From the NCBI GenBank assembly GCA_947377705.1, contig CANCGU010000008.1, positions 1 through 30,809 on the forward strand: a stretch of 30,809 bases of DNA, read 5' to 3'. Position 1 is the stretch's first letter, and the number at the start of each line of letters is the position of its first letter. The position numbers were made by a program, and so were the translations under genes. Shown here in pieces: positions 8,313 through 17,558 of this stretch. This stretch comes from Comamonadaceae bacterium. Lineage in GTDB: Bacteria > Pseudomonadota > Gammaproteobacteria > Burkholderiales > Burkholderiaceae. A model generated the notes under the pieces. That model worked only from the letters and a program-made list of their open reading frames with translations, was not told the origin of the DNA and searched no databases.

Positions 8313-9689
8313 TTAACCCAGCTCTCGCACCAAGCCAATCGCCTCATCCACGCGCTCGACCGCATGCACGGTCATGCCGGGGATGGGCTTCTTAGGCGCG
8401 TTGGCTTTGGGGATGACGGCCACCGTAAAGCCTAACTTGGCGGCTTCTTTCAAGCGCTCTTGCCCACGCGGTGCGGGGCGCACTTCGCCTGCTAAGCCCA
8501 CTTCGCCAAAGGCAATGAAGCCTTGCGGCAGAGGCTTGCCGCGCAAGCTGCTTTGGATAGACAACAACACAGCCAAGTCGGCGGCGGGTTCGCTGATGCG
8601 CACGCCGCCTACGGCATTCACAAACACGTCTTGATCCATACACGCCACACCGGCGTGGCGGTGCAACACGGCCAGCAACATGGCGAGGCGATCGCGGTCT
8701 AAGCCCACGCTCAAGCGGCGCGGCGAGGGGCCACCGCTGTCGACCAAGGCTTGAATCTCGACCAACATGGGGCGCGTGCCTTCCAGCGTGACCAACACAC
8801 AACTGCCGGGCACGGGCTCTGTGTGTTGACTCAAGAAAATAGCACTCGGGTTGCTCACGCCCTTCAAGCCTTTTTCGGTCATGGCAAAGACGCCAATTTC
8901 GTTCACCGCACCAAAGCGGTTTTTGATGGCTCGCACCAATCGATAAGTGGAATGGGTGTCGCCCTCAAAGTACAACACGGTGTCCACCATGTGCTCCAAC
9001 ACGCGCGGGCCAGCCAACGCGCCCTCTTTGGTGACGTGACCCACCAACACCACCGCCGTACCGCTGGACTTGGCCATGCGTGTGAGGTGCGAGGCGCATT
9101 CACGCACTTGGGCCACCGAGCCGGGTGCGCTGGTGAGTTGGTCTGAATAAACAGTTTGGATGGAATCCATCACCACCACCGCCGGTTGCAGTTTGTCGAC
9201 GGTGGCGAGTATTTTTTCGAGCTGAGTTTCGGCCAGCACTTGCACTTGGCTGTGGTCTAGCCCCAAACGGCGCGAGCGCAGGGCCACTTGCGCGGCCGAC
9301 TCTTCGCCCGTCACATACAAAGTGCTCATGCCACTGCGTTGCAGGCCGTCCATGGCTTGCAAAATCAAGGTGGATTTGCCAATGCCGGGGTCGCCGCCAA
9401 TCAGCACCACGCCACCTTCCACCATGCCGCCACCCAAGACGCGGTCGAGTTCTTCTTGGCCGGTGGGGGTGCGCGCCACGTCTTGCGCTTCGATGTCTGA
9501 AAGCACCGCCACCTCAGAGGCTGGGGCCAAAGCCGCCATGCCTGCGTAGCGGTTTTTGGTGGGACCGCTGCTGTCAACCGCGGTTTCAATGAGCGTGTTC
9601 CACGCATTGCAACTGGGGCATTTGCCCAGCCATTTGGCGGTGATGCCGCCGCAGTCGGTGCAGGTGTATTGGGTTTTTTCTTTGGCCAT
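8313..9689 (-). CDS. radA: DNA repair protein RadA/Sms
   Basis: A 458-residue branch-migration ATPase that assists RecA in recombination. The N-terminal zinc finger uses C10, C13, C24 and C27 (CTDCGG...CPSC). The RecA-like core has Walker A GGDPGIGKST with K105, a Walker B region at AVVVMDSIQT, and the RadA-specific KNRFG motif (RAIKNRFGAVNEIGVF). The C-terminal Lon-protease-like domain contains GGVRISEPAADLAVLLSIQSS. Length matches E. coli RadA (460). It is divergently oriented to the isomerase gene at 9771, with 81 bases between. Confidence 0.96.
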   Translation of the reverse strand: MAKEKTQYTCTDCGGITAKWLGKCPSCNAWNTLIETAVDSSGPTKNRYAGMAALAPASEVAVLSDIEAQDVARTPTGQEELDRVLGGGMVEGGVVLIGGDPGIGKSTLILQAMDGLQRSGMSTLYVTGEESAAQVALRSRRLGLDHSQVQVLAETQLEKILATVDKLQPAVVVMDSIQTVYSDQLTSAPGSVAQVRECASHLTRMAKSSGTAVVLVGHVTKEGALAGPRVLEHMVDTVLYFEGDTHSTYRLVRAIKNRFGAVNEIGVFAMTEKGLKGVSNPSAIFLSQHTEPVPGSCVLVTLEGTRPMLVEIQALVDSGGPSPRRLSVGLDRDRLAMLLAVLHRHAGVACMDQDVFVNAVGGVRISEPAADLAVLLSIQSSLRGKPLPQGFIAFGEVGLAGEVRPAPRGQERLKEAAKLGFTVAVIPKANAPKKPIPGMTVHAVERVDEAIGLVRELG

Positions 9690-9770
9690 GCGCCAATATT
9701 ACTGGATAAATAGCCAGTGGTCTTGTTGTCGTGTGAAACACGTCGCGCTGAGTTGCGAGACACTTCACCT

Positions 9771-10175
9771 ATGCCTCACCTCATCATCCAATACACGCCG
9801 CAACTCGACGCCGAAACCAACATGGCCGAACTTTGCCAAACCTTGAGCAACACCATGCTGGCCGCCAGACATCCGGATGGGAAAGCTTTGTTTCCCATCG
9901 GCGCAACCCGCGTGTTGGCATTTGCAACAACGCACGCCGTCATCGCAGATGGCAGCGGCGACTATGCCTATGTGTATCTGAACTTTCGCATCGCCAAGGG
10001 TCGTGCGCCCGAGATGATTGAACAAGTCGGTCAGTCATTGTTGGCCGCGACACAAGCGCATTTCGCAGAAGTGTTTGCCAAGCGCCACATTGGCATCACC
10101 CTGCAAATTGATGAAGGACACGAGGTGTTCAACGCCGTCCACAATAATTTGCACCCTTTGTTCAACAAGCCCTGA
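9771..10175 (+). CDS. hpaF: 5-carboxymethyl-2-hydroxymuconate isomerase
   Basis: A 134-residue tautomerase-fold enzyme. After removal of Met the N-terminal Pro ([13 protein letters not shown]) would be the catalytic base, as in the CHMI family. In the homoprotocatechuate (4-hydroxyphenylacetate) pathway the enzyme isomerises 5-carboxymethyl-2-hydroxymuconate before decarboxylation. Length fits the E. coli protein (126) with a few extra residues. The frame is open to 9717 but the ATG at 9771 is required to place Pro at position 1. It is followed 11 bases later by an HpaI-type aldolase, the last step of the same pathway. The intermediate genes are absent here, so a different physiological substrate is possible. 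Confidence 0.85.
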   Translation: MPHLIIQYTPQLDAETNMAELCQTLSNTMLAARHPDGKALFPIGATRVLAFATTHAVIADGSGDYAYVYLNFRIAKGRAPEMIEQVGQSLLAATQAHFAEVFAKRHIGITLQIDEGHEVFNAVHNNLHPLFNKP

Positions 10176-10186
10176 AAGCACGCGCC

Positions 10187-10999
10187 ATGCAAACCCCTGA
10201 GAACCAATTTAAAAAAGCCCTGCACAACCAACAGCCACAAATCGGTCTGTGGATGGGCTTGGGCAATGCCGTCACCACCGACATTTGCGCAGGCGCCGGC
10301 TTTGACTGGTTGGTGATTGATGGTGAACACGGCCCCAACGACTTGACCACCTTGCTCGCGCAACTTCAGGTGGTGGCAGCCTACCCCCATTCACACCCTG
10401 TGGTGCGTGTGCCACATGACAACGCCGCCTTGCTCAAACAAGTCTTGGACTTGGGCGCCACCACCGTGCTGGTGCCCATGGTGGATACCGCCGAACAAGC
10501 TGCCGCGATTGTGAAAGCCTGCCGTTACCCGCAAGACGATGGCCAAGGCGGCATTCGCGGTATGGCGGGGACGCGCGCTTCGCGCTGGGGACGCTTTCAA
10601 AACTACAGCCAAGAAGCCAACGACCAGGTGTGCGTGTTGGTGCAAGCCGAAACGCGCGAAGCCTTGAAGAACCTCGATGCCATCGCCGCTACCCCGGGCG
10701 TGGACGGCGTGTTCATTGGCCCAGCAGACTTGTCTGCTTCCATGGGTCACATCGGCAACCCGAGCCACCCTGACGTACAAGCCGCCATCGTGGACGCGAT
10801 TGCACGCATTCGCCAAGCCGGTAAAGCACCAGGCATCTTGATGGGGGATGAAACGCTGGTGCGTCAGTACTTGTCGCTGGGTGCTTTGTTTGTCGCGGTG
10901 GGCGTGGACAGCATGATCTTGTCTCGCCAAACCTCAGCCTTGGCTGCCAAATACAAAGAAGACTTGGGCAGCGTGACGACCAGCAAAGGCCCTTACTAA
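10187..10999 (+). CDS. hpaI: HpcH/HpaI-family aldolase (4-hydroxy-2-oxoheptanedioate aldolase-like)
   Basis: A 270-residue class II aldolase. HpaI cleaves 4-hydroxy-2-oxoheptane-1,7-dioate to pyruvate and succinic semialdehyde. The expected active-site residues are visible: His48 in IDGEHGPND, an Arg near 74 (PVVRVP), and metal ligands Glu155 (VQAETREAL) and Asp181 ([10 protein letters not shown]), spaced 26 apart as in the E. coli enzyme. The glycine loop [17 protein letters not shown] is typical. It is co-oriented with the isomerase gene, 11 bases away, so they are probably co-transcribed. It converges with alr. Relatives such as 2-keto-3-deoxy-rhamnonate aldolase (RhmA) share these motifs, so substrate is less certain than family. 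Confidence 0.88.
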   Translation: MQTPENQFKKALHNQQPQIGLWMGLGNAVTTDICAGAGFDWLVIDGEHGPNDLTTLLAQLQVVAAYPHSHPVVRVPHDNAALLKQVLDLGATTVLVPMVDTAEQAAAIVKACRYPQDDGQGGIRGMAGTRASRWGRFQNYSQEANDQVCVLVQAETREALKNLDAIAATPGVDGVFIGPADLSASMGHIGNPSHPDVQAAIVDAIARIRQAGKAPGILMGDETLVRQYLSLGALFVAVGVDSMILSRQTSALAAKYKEDLGSVTTSKGPY

Positions 11000-11009
11000 A
11001 CGGCTCGAT

Positions 11010-12116
11010 TCAGTCCTGCGTGAAACCCACGCGGCTGGACACGGCGCACATCAGCTCATAGCCCACCGTGCCTGCGGCTTGGGCCACCTCGTCAATCGGC
11101 AAAACCACACCGTTGCTGGCTTTGCCCCACAACGTTACCTCGCTGCCAAAACCGGCCACATGACCAGCTGCGTCGCATGGCGTGAGGTCAACCGCAATCA
11201 TGTCCATGCTCACACGGCCCAAGGTACGGGTCCGCACACCGTCCACCAACACGGGCGTTCCGGTGGGGCAATGACGCGGGTAACCGTCGGCATATCCGCA
11301 GGCCACGATGCCAATGCGCATGGAAACATCTGCGGTGAACGATGAGCCGTAACCCACGGTGTCACCCGCTTGCAAATCTTGTGTGCCGATGAGGCGGCTG
11401 CGCAAACTCATGGTGGGTTGCAAATCCCATTGCGCGATGTTGCGCTCAGGAAAATCCGGGGCACTGCCATACAGTGCAATGCCAGGGCGTACCCAATCGG
11501 CGGCGACCACCGCATCGTGGGCGTGACGCAACAAACCGGCGCTGTTGCAGGTGCTGCGCTCGCCAGGCAAGTCTTCGGTGGTTTGCGTGAACGTGGCCAT
11601 TTGCTCGGCAATGCCCTTGGCGCCATCGGCATCGCTGAAGTGGGTGATGAGCGAAATCTCATCCACTTGCGGCAACTGGTTCAACCGTGTCCAAGCCGAA
11701 CGAAAACGTGTGGGCGTGAAACCCAAGCGGTTCATGCCGCTGTTCATTTTGAGAAATATTCGATGCGGCACTTGCGTCTTGTGACGACTCAACATGTCAA
11801 TTTGCTCGTCGCAATGCACGGTGTGCCACAGGTCTAAGCGAGAGCACAACTCAAGGTCGCGCGCCTCAAACACGCCCTCTAGCAACAACACGGGGCCGCG
11901 CCAGCCCAAGCTGCGTAGGCGTTGCGCTTCATACAGGTCTAACAAGGCAAAGCCATCGGCGCCACGCAAACCTTCAAACACACGCTCAATGCCATGGCCA
12001 TACGCATTGGCTTTGACCACGGCCCACACGCGGGCATCAGGAGCGGCCGTGCGCATGCGTGCCAAGTTATGGCGCAAAGCGTCGGTGTGAACAAAGGCTT
12101 GAATCGGACGGGGCAT
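11010..12116 (-). CDS. alr: Alanine racemase
   Basis: A 368-residue fold-type III PLP enzyme making D-alanine for peptidoglycan. The PLP lysine is K35 in [13 protein letters not shown]. The second catalytic residue is the Tyr in [11 protein letters not shown], in the beta-domain. The segment [12 protein letters not shown] is also typical. An in-frame TTG two codons upstream exists, but the ATG at 12116 fits the family start ([17 protein letters not shown]). The gene diverges from lplT with about 100 bases between, where a TTATAT-like box on the minus strand could be the -10. It converges with the HpaI-type aldolase gene. Confidence 0.95.
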   Translation of the reverse strand: MPRPIQAFVHTDALRHNLARMRTAAPDARVWAVVKANAYGHGIERVFEGLRGADGFALLDLYEAQRLRSLGWRGPVLLLEGVFEARDLELCSRLDLWHTVHCDEQIDMLSRHKTQVPHRIFLKMNSGMNRLGFTPTRFRSAWTRLNQLPQVDEISLITHFSDADGAKGIAEQMATFTQTTEDLPGERSTCNSAGLLRHAHDAVVAADWVRPGIALYGSAPDFPERNIAQWDLQPTMSLRSRLIGTQDLQAGDTVGYGSSFTADVSMRIGIVACGYADGYPRHCPTGTPVLVDGVRTRTLGRVSMDMIAVDLTPCDAAGHVAGFGSEVTLWGKASNGVVLPIDEVAQAAGTVGYELMCAVSSRVGFTQD

Positions 12117-12215
12117 GGTCAATATTGTGGCACCCGCGTGATATAACCTCGGGTAGATACAGAAGAAAGAAGAATCAGCAGGCTCGCAGTACGCTGCGGG
12201 TTGCCAGACCCATCC

Positions 12216-13523
12216 ATGAAGCGCGGTTTTTACACCATCATGTCGGCCCAGTTTTTCAGTTCGTTGGCCGACAACGCACTGTTTGTCACAGCCGTTGAAT
12301 TACTGAAATCAAACGGCGCCGCCGAATGGCAACGCGCCGCACTGGTACCTATGTTTGCCTTGTTCTACGTGGTGCTGGCCCCATTTGTGGGGGCGTTCGC
12401 TGACTCACGACCGAAAGGCGAAGTCATGCTGATGAGCAACACCATCAAAGTGGTGGGCTGCTTGATGATGCTGTTTGGCGTGCATCCTTTGCTGGCCTAT
12501 GCGGTGGTGGGCTTGGGCGCTGCGGCGTACTCACCGGCCAAATACGGCATCTTGACGGAGCTATTGCCTGCCTCACAACTGGTCAAGGCGAACGGCTGGA
12601 TTGAAGGCCTGACGATTGCTTCGATCATCTTGGGTGTGTTGTTAGGCGGTCAACTGGTGGGTCCCAATTTGTCGGCTTGGCTGTTGTCGTTTGATTTGCC
12701 TTTGATCACCACGGGCATCGACACCTCGGCTGAAGCGGCCATTTGCTTGCTGATTCCCCTGTATGCCATCGCGGCTTGGTTCAACAAACGCATCCCCTAC
12801 ACCGGCGCGGCACTGATTCCTATGCGCCTAGACCCAGAAAAAACCATGGCGCGCAACTTGTTGGTGTTGGTGCCTGATTTTTGGCATTGCAACCAACGCC
12901 TGTGGCACGACAAACTGGGTCAAATTTCTTTGGCTACCACCACTTTGTTTTGGGGCGTGAGTGGCAACCTGCGCTACATCGTGCTCGCATGGAGTGCCGC
13001 CGCATTGGGCTACACCACCACTCAGGCATCGAGCTTGGTGGGCGTGGTGGCCATTGGCACCGCAGTCGGCGCGGTGGTGGCTTCCATGAAGATGCGGCTA
13101 GACCATGCCACACGCCTCATGCCTTTGGGCATTGCGATGGGCTGCTTTGTGGTGGCGATGAATTTCATCGACAACCTGTGGCTGGCTGTGCCCTTCCTCA
13201 TTGTGTTGGGCGGCTTAGGTGGTTTCTTGGTGGTGCCCATGAATGCGTTGCTACAGCACCGCGGGCACAACCTCATGGGTGCAGGCCGCTCGATTGCCGT
13301 GCAAAACCTGAACGAACAGCTGTGCATCTTGGGCCTTGGCTTTTTGTACACCTTCAGCACCAGCGTGGGCTTGAGCGCGTTTGGTGCCATCACCGCCTTT
13401 GGCGTGTTGGTGGGTTATGTGATGTGGCTCATCAAACTCTGGCACGAGCACAACCACAAACACCACCGCGAAGAGCTGGCGCGTTTGATGCACATTGCGC
13501 GTAACGACGACCTGCACGGCTAA
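12216..13523 (+). CDS. lplT: Lysophospholipid transporter LplT
   Basis: A 435-residue inner-membrane MFS flippase that moves lyso-phosphatidylethanolamine inward for re-acylation by Aas. The start [30 protein letters not shown] and the motif [30 protein letters not shown] are the LplT signature; about 12 hydrophobic segments follow. I chose ATG 12216 over the in-frame TTG at 12201 because LplT proteins start near MKRGFY. In enterobacteria lplT is followed by aas; here the next gene is an EamA permease, so the acyltransferase partner must be elsewhere or absent. The C-terminus is His-rich ([11 protein letters not shown]). Confidence 0.93.
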   Translation: MKRGFYTIMSAQFFSSLADNALFVTAVELLKSNGAAEWQRAALVPMFALFYVVLAPFVGAFADSRPKGEVMLMSNTIKVVGCLMMLFGVHPLLAYAVVGLGAAAYSPAKYGILTELLPASQLVKANGWIEGLTIASIILGVLLGGQLVGPNLSAWLLSFDLPLITTGIDTSAEAAICLLIPLYAIAAWFNKRIPYTGAALIPMRLDPEKTMARNLLVLVPDFWHCNQRLWHDKLGQISLATTTLFWGVSGNLRYIVLAWSAAALGYTTTQASSLVGVVAIGTAVGAVVASMKMRLDHATRLMPLGIAMGCFVVAMNFIDNLWLAVPFLIVLGGLGGFLVVPMNALLQHRGHNLMGAGRSIAVQNLNEQLCILGLGFLYTFSTSVGLSAFGAITAFGVLVGYVMWLIKLWHEHNHKHHREELARLMHIARNDDLHG

Positions 13524-13541
13524 AGCCGTGAACACACCCAC

Positions 13542-14444
13542 ATGACGCGCCCCGCGCTGGCCGTGTTGGCCTTGGCCCTGAATGCGTTGGTGTGGGGCCT
13601 GTCTTGGTGGCCGTTGCGCCAACTCGACGTCGACGGTCTTCACCCTTTGTGGACCACGGCTTGTGTGTTCACCCTTGCGACCGTCGTGCTGAGCTTCATC
13701 AGCCCATCCGGCTGGCTGCATTTCAAACAACACCCACAACTTTGGTGGCTCATGGCCGCTTCGGGCCTCACCAATGTGGGCTTTAACTGGGCCGTCACCA
13801 CTGGCGATGTGGTGCGTGTGGTGTTGCTGTTTTACCTCATGCCCACTTGGTCGCTGCTGTTGGCGTGGTGGCTGTTGGGTGAGCGTCCCACGCGAGGGGC
13901 TTTGGCCCGCTTGGGACTGGCACTGATGGGCGTGGTGTTGGTGCTGAAAACACCAGACTCACCTTGGCCACTGCCACAGGATTTGTCAGACCTGCTGGCG
14001 ATATTGGGTGGTTTTTGCTTTGCCCTCACCAACATTTGGTTGCTGCGTTTGCAGCACACACCCGAGTCCGCACGCATGATCGCCATGTTTAGCGGCGGCG
14101 CCATGATGGCGGTGGCATGCGCAGTACTGGCCACCCTAGCGGGCGTGACGGCGTGGTTACCCCATGCATCTGTGGCCGAGCAGATGCTCACTTGGTCGCC
14201 TTGGGTGTTGGGCCTGAGTGCCGCCTTCTTGGTATCTAACTTTGCATTGCAATATGGCGCCGCCCGTTTGAGTGCGCACACCACCGCCATGGTCATGATG
14301 TCGGAGGTCGTGTTTGCCAGCGTGTCCTCGGTGGCACTAGGGGCATCGACGCTGACTTGGCGCGTCGGCCTAGGTGGCGGCATGATTGTGTTGGCTGCTT
14401 TACTGGCATCGCAAGCGCACACACCGAAAGACCCCACACCATGA
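13542..14444 (+). CDS. EamA/DMT-family permease
   Basis: A 300-residue protein with about ten hydrophobic segments arranged as two EamA repeats (about 8-135 and 147-290), the drug/metabolite transporter layout. The first repeat has NALVWGLSWWPLRQL and FYLMPTWSLLLAWWLLGERPTRGALARLGLALMGV, the second LQYGAARLSAHTTAMVMMSEVVFASVSSVALG. Members export amino acids, purines or other metabolites, and the substrate here is unknown. It begins 18 bases after lplT and its TGA overlaps the ATG of the glutathione peroxidase gene as ATGA, so the three genes are probably one operon. Confidence 0.85.
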   Translation: MTRPALAVLALALNALVWGLSWWPLRQLDVDGLHPLWTTACVFTLATVVLSFISPSGWLHFKQHPQLWWLMAASGLTNVGFNWAVTTGDVVRVVLLFYLMPTWSLLLAWWLLGERPTRGALARLGLALMGVVLVLKTPDSPWPLPQDLSDLLAILGGFCFALTNIWLLRLQHTPESARMIAMFSGGAMMAVACAVLATLAGVTAWLPHASVAEQMLTWSPWVLGLSAAFLVSNFALQYGAARLSAHTTAMVMMSEVVFASVSSVALGASTLTWRVGLGGGMIVLAALLASQAHTPKDPTP

Positions 14445-14926
14445 CGACCCTGAAAGACTTCACCGCCCACCGCATTGACGGCACACCCATGTCGTTCGCA
14501 GACCTGCAAGGTCAAGTGCTGCTCATCATCAACACCGCCAGCGCCTGTGGTTTCACGCCACAGTTTGAAGGCCTAGAAGCGCTGCACAAAACCTATGGCA
14601 ACCAAGGCCTCACCGTCATCGGTTTTCCATGCAACCAGTTTGGCGCGCAAGACGCGGGCAGCAACGCCGAGATTGGCGCCTTCTGCCAACGCAACTACGG
14701 CGTGAGCTTTGCGATGATGGAAAAAGTGGAGGTGAATGGCGACAACGCACACCCACTGTTCAAGTGGCTCAAGGCCGAAGCCCCGGGCGTGCTCGGCAGC
14801 GAAGCTATCAAATGGAACTTCACCAAGTTTTTGGTGGGCAAAGATGGGCGTGTGCTCAAACGCTTCGCGTCGATGGATGCGCCAGCCAAGCTGGCGGCAG
14901 ACATTGAAGCCGCATTGGCGGCTTGA
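14441..14926 (+). CDS. Glutathione peroxidase-family peroxidase
   Basis: A 161-residue thioredoxin-fold peroxidase reducing H2O2 and organic hydroperoxides. The peroxidatic residue is Cys36 in NTASACGFTPQFEGLEAL (cysteine, not selenocysteine). The conserved FPCNQFGAQ motif supplies the Gln and a second Cys, and KWNFTKFLVG holds the Trp/Asn of the active-site tetrad. Many bacterial members use thioredoxin rather than glutathione as reductant. The start at 14441 overlaps the preceding permease stop (ATGA), implying translational coupling. It converges with glcF, with nine bases between stops. Confidence 0.93.
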   Translation: MTTLKDFTAHRIDGTPMSFADLQGQVLLIINTASACGFTPQFEGLEALHKTYGNQGLTVIGFPCNQFGAQDAGSNAEIGAFCQRNYGVSFAMMEKVEVNGDNAHPLFKWLKAEAPGVLGSEAIKWNFTKFLVGKDGRVLKRFASMDAPAKLAADIEAALAA

Positions 14927-14935
14927 GCGCCTCGC

Positions 14936-16180
14936 TTAATTCAACGCCTCATCCAAGACTTCCACCCAGTGCTTCACCGGCACATCGGTGCCACTTTGCA
15001 AGTGGGTGATACAGCCCACGTTGGCGCTCAAAATAGCTTTGGGCTTGAGCGCGTCTAAGTGGCCCAGCTTGCGGTCACGCAAGGTGGTGCTGATCTCTGG
15101 GTTGAGCACGCTGTAGGTGCCAGCGGAGCCACAACACAAATGCGATTCGTTGTTGGCCACTTGAATGGCAAAACCCAAATCCGCCAAGTGCTTCTCAACG
15201 CCCCCCTTGAGCTGCTGGCCGTGCTGCAAAGTGCAAGGTGGGTGGAAGGCTTGCATGCCAGCATTGGTCAACACGGAGACTTTCAACTTGGGCTTGAGCA
15301 CCGGCACCAACGCGGGCAACAACTCGCTCAAGTCTTGAGTCAATTCGCTGATGCGCTGGGCTTTGGCGGCGTAGGCGGCATCGTCTTTGAGCACATGGCC
15401 GTAGTCTTTCACCATCACGCCGCAGCCAGAGGCGTTCATCACAATCGCCTCCACCCCTTGCTCGACAAACGGCCACCAAGCATCGATATTGCGGCGCATG
15501 TGGACCATGCCACCGTCTTGGTCATTCAGGTGGAACTTCACGGCACCACAGCACCCCGCGTCGGGGGCGACGAGGGTTTGAATACCTGCGGCATTCAAAA
15601 CGCGGGCGGTGGCGGTGTTGATGTTGGGCAACATGGCGGGCTGCACGCAACCTGCCAGCATCAACACTTTGCGCGCATGGGTTTGGGTGGGCCACACCAC
15701 GCCATTGCGCGCTGCGGTTTGTGGCGCAGGCACTTTGGCCTTGAGTTTGGTCGGCAAGATGCCACGCACCGCTTGGCCTAACTTCATCGCAGGCGCAAAC
15801 AGCGGTGAAGGCAAGCCTTCTTTCAAAGCCCAGCGCAGCATGCGTTCGCCCATGGGGCGTGGCACTTGAGCGTCCACCACTTTGCGGCCCACGTCCACCA
15901 AGTGGCCGTACTGCACGCCGCTGGGGCAAGTGCTTTCGCAGTTACGACAGGTGAGGCAACGGTCTAAGTGCTGCTGCGTGGCGCGTGTGGGCGTGGCGCC
16001 TTCAAACACTTGCTTCATCAAATAGATGCGGCCGCGTGGGCCGTCCAGCTCGTCACCCAACAGTTGGTAGGTGGGGCACGTCGCGGTGCAAAACCCGCAG
16101 TGCACGCACTTGCGCAAAATGGCTTCGGCTTGTTCGCCTTCGGGCGTACCGATGTATTGGGGGGCCAGGTTGGTTTGCAT
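14936..16180 (-). CDS. glcF: Glycolate oxidase iron-sulfur subunit
   Basis: A 414-residue subunit of glycolate dehydrogenase, passing electrons from the flavin subunits to the quinone pool. Two 4Fe-4S sites are visible: C25, C28, C31, C35 ([12 protein letters not shown]) and C75, C78, C81, C85 ([12 protein letters not shown]). Two CCG-type domains follow, with CCGAVKFHL and CCGSAGTYS. Length matches E. coli GlcF (407). It is transcribed after glcE with 27 bases between them. No glcD-like gene is seen in this window. Confidence 0.95.
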   Translation of the reverse strand: MQTNLAPQYIGTPEGEQAEAILRKCVHCGFCTATCPTYQLLGDELDGPRGRIYLMKQVFEGATPTRATQQHLDRCLTCRNCESTCPSGVQYGHLVDVGRKVVDAQVPRPMGERMLRWALKEGLPSPLFAPAMKLGQAVRGILPTKLKAKVPAPQTAARNGVVWPTQTHARKVLMLAGCVQPAMLPNINTATARVLNAAGIQTLVAPDAGCCGAVKFHLNDQDGGMVHMRRNIDAWWPFVEQGVEAIVMNASGCGVMVKDYGHVLKDDAAYAAKAQRISELTQDLSELLPALVPVLKPKLKVSVLTNAGMQAFHPPCTLQHGQQLKGGVEKHLADLGFAIQVANNESHLCCGSAGTYSVLNPEISTTLRDRKLGHLDALKPKAILSANVGCITHLQSGTDVPVKHWVEVLDEALN

Positions 16181-16207
16181 GGAGGGCTCTAAGGTTAAAG
16201 CTGGGTA

Positions 16208-17392
16208 TTAAATGCGACCGGGGTTGAGGACGCCCGCGGGGTCAAACTGTTTTTTGAGTTCGTTTTGGATGCGTTGCTGCACCGCGTTGAGTGGGGTGTA
16301 GACACCCGCTTGCTTATCCACATCGCCCATGGTCTGTTGGCTGGCTGCGCTGGTGCGAAACAACGTGGCATGACCACCTGCTTTCACCGCAGCCTCGCGC
16401 ACTTGGGTTGCTGCCGAGGCAGGCGCCCACAGCCAACGCTGTGCACCATGCCATTCAACGTATTGCGCACACGCGGCGCCGTTCACACGCACGTCCAACA
16501 CAGGTGCTGTTTGCGGCACGCTCAAGCGCCACAAGCAATCTTGCTCGGTGGGCGCTTTAAAGAAATCTAGGGTTTGTTCACCGCTGGCCGTCCAGTCGGC
16601 GCCCACATCCGCACGGGCCATCCGTGTGACGTTCGCACCCAGCGCCTGCACATCGTCGCTCATCTTGGTCACTGCGGCGTCGACCGCGGCCACGGCGCCA
16701 CGCAGGCGCACAAAGAAAAAGTCTTGGGCGGGTGAGGCGGTGGTGTCGTGCACCCACGCACTGGCATTCAGCGGCAGAGGTTGCCCCCCCCAATGGTTGA
16801 TGAGCTTCAAGGCTTGCGCTTGCGACACACCCGCACAAACCAAGGTGGCTTCACCAGGGGCTACAGGCAACACTTTCAAAGACACTTCGGTAATCAAGCC
16901 CAACTGGCCCCAGCTACCCGCGAGCAAGCGCGACACGTCGTAACCCGCCACGTTCTTCATCACTTGACCGCCGAAGGTGAGGTGCTCACCTTTGCCGTTG
17001 ATCACACGGGCACCCAAGACAAAGTCACGCACGGTGCCTACGCTGGCACGGGCGGGTCCGCTCAAACCTGCGGCAACCATGCCACCAATCGTTGCGCCTG
17101 CACCGAAGTGTGGCGGCTCGAAAGCGAAGCTCTGGCCTTTCTCAGCCAACGCCGCCTCAACCTCGGCCAGCGATGTGCCGCTGCGAACCGTGATGACGAG
17201 CTCACTGGGTTCGTAACTCAAGATGCCACGGTAGGCGGTGGTGTCCAGCACCTCGCCTTGCAATGACTGGCCTAAAAAGTCCTTCGTGCCGCCGCCGCGC
17301 AAGCGCAAAGGCTGGCCGGTTTGGGAGGCATGAAGAATGCGGTCTGAGAAATCTTGAAGGGTGTGTTGCAGCGTGTCTTGCATGGCGGCCAT
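16208..17392 (-). CDS. glcE: Glycolate oxidase FAD-binding subunit
   Basis: A 394-residue FAD_binding_4 protein. The PP-loop segment LRLRGGGTKDFLG is at about residues 29-41 and the main FAD loop includes HFGAGATIGGMVAAGLSGPARASVGTVRDFVLG, then KNVAGYDVSRLLAGSWGQLGLITE, all typical of GlcE. It is somewhat longer than E. coli GlcE (350), mostly in the C-terminal half. Either the ATG at 17392 or the one at 17383 could be the start. It is the first gene of a glcE-glcF pair; the usual glcD upstream is absent, and the next gene in that direction is amtB, which ends in its own terminator. The large flavin subunit must be encoded elsewhere. Confidence 0.92.
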   Translation of the reverse strand: MAAMQDTLQHTLQDFSDRILHASQTGQPLRLRGGGTKDFLGQSLQGEVLDTTAYRGILSYEPSELVITVRSGTSLAEVEAALAEKGQSFAFEPPHFGAGATIGGMVAAGLSGPARASVGTVRDFVLGARVINGKGEHLTFGGQVMKNVAGYDVSRLLAGSWGQLGLITEVSLKVLPVAPGEATLVCAGVSQAQALKLINHWGGQPLPLNASAWVHDTTASPAQDFFFVRLRGAVAAVDAAVTKMSDDVQALGANVTRMARADVGADWTASGEQTLDFFKAPTEQDCLWRLSVPQTAPVLDVRVNGAACAQYVEWHGAQRWLWAPASAATQVREAAVKAGGHATLFRTSAASQQTMGDVDKQAGVYTPLNAVQQRIQNELKKQFDPAGVLNPGRI

Positions 17393-17487
17393 GTTAGCCG
17401 CTGACGCTGGCGATGCTGTTGAATTTTTTGCACAAGCCCGTCAAATTCATTTGTCCATGCCGCCCAAGCGACACCGCAAGCGCCCAC

Positions 17488-17520
17488 AAAAAAGCCCGCC
17501 CTGATTTCTCAGGAGCGGGC
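17488..17520 (-). terminator. Intrinsic terminator after amtB
   Basis: Read on the minus strand, a GC-rich stem (GCCCGCTCCTGA, loop GAAA, TCAGGGCGGGC, with a small bulge) is followed at once by six T. It lies about 40 bases past the amtB stop and would end the torF-glnK-amtB transcript before glcE. The 17393-17558 gap holds nothing else that I can support. Confidence 0.88.
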
Positions 17521-17558
17521 TATGAAGTCCAAGGAAAACTTGAAGTACTTGAAAAAAA

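Noticed and set aside
15059..15781. 240-codon plus-strand frame opposite glcF
   Set aside because: It mirrors the glcF codon pattern, with many His and Gly from antisense of common codons, and has no ribosome site or family signature.
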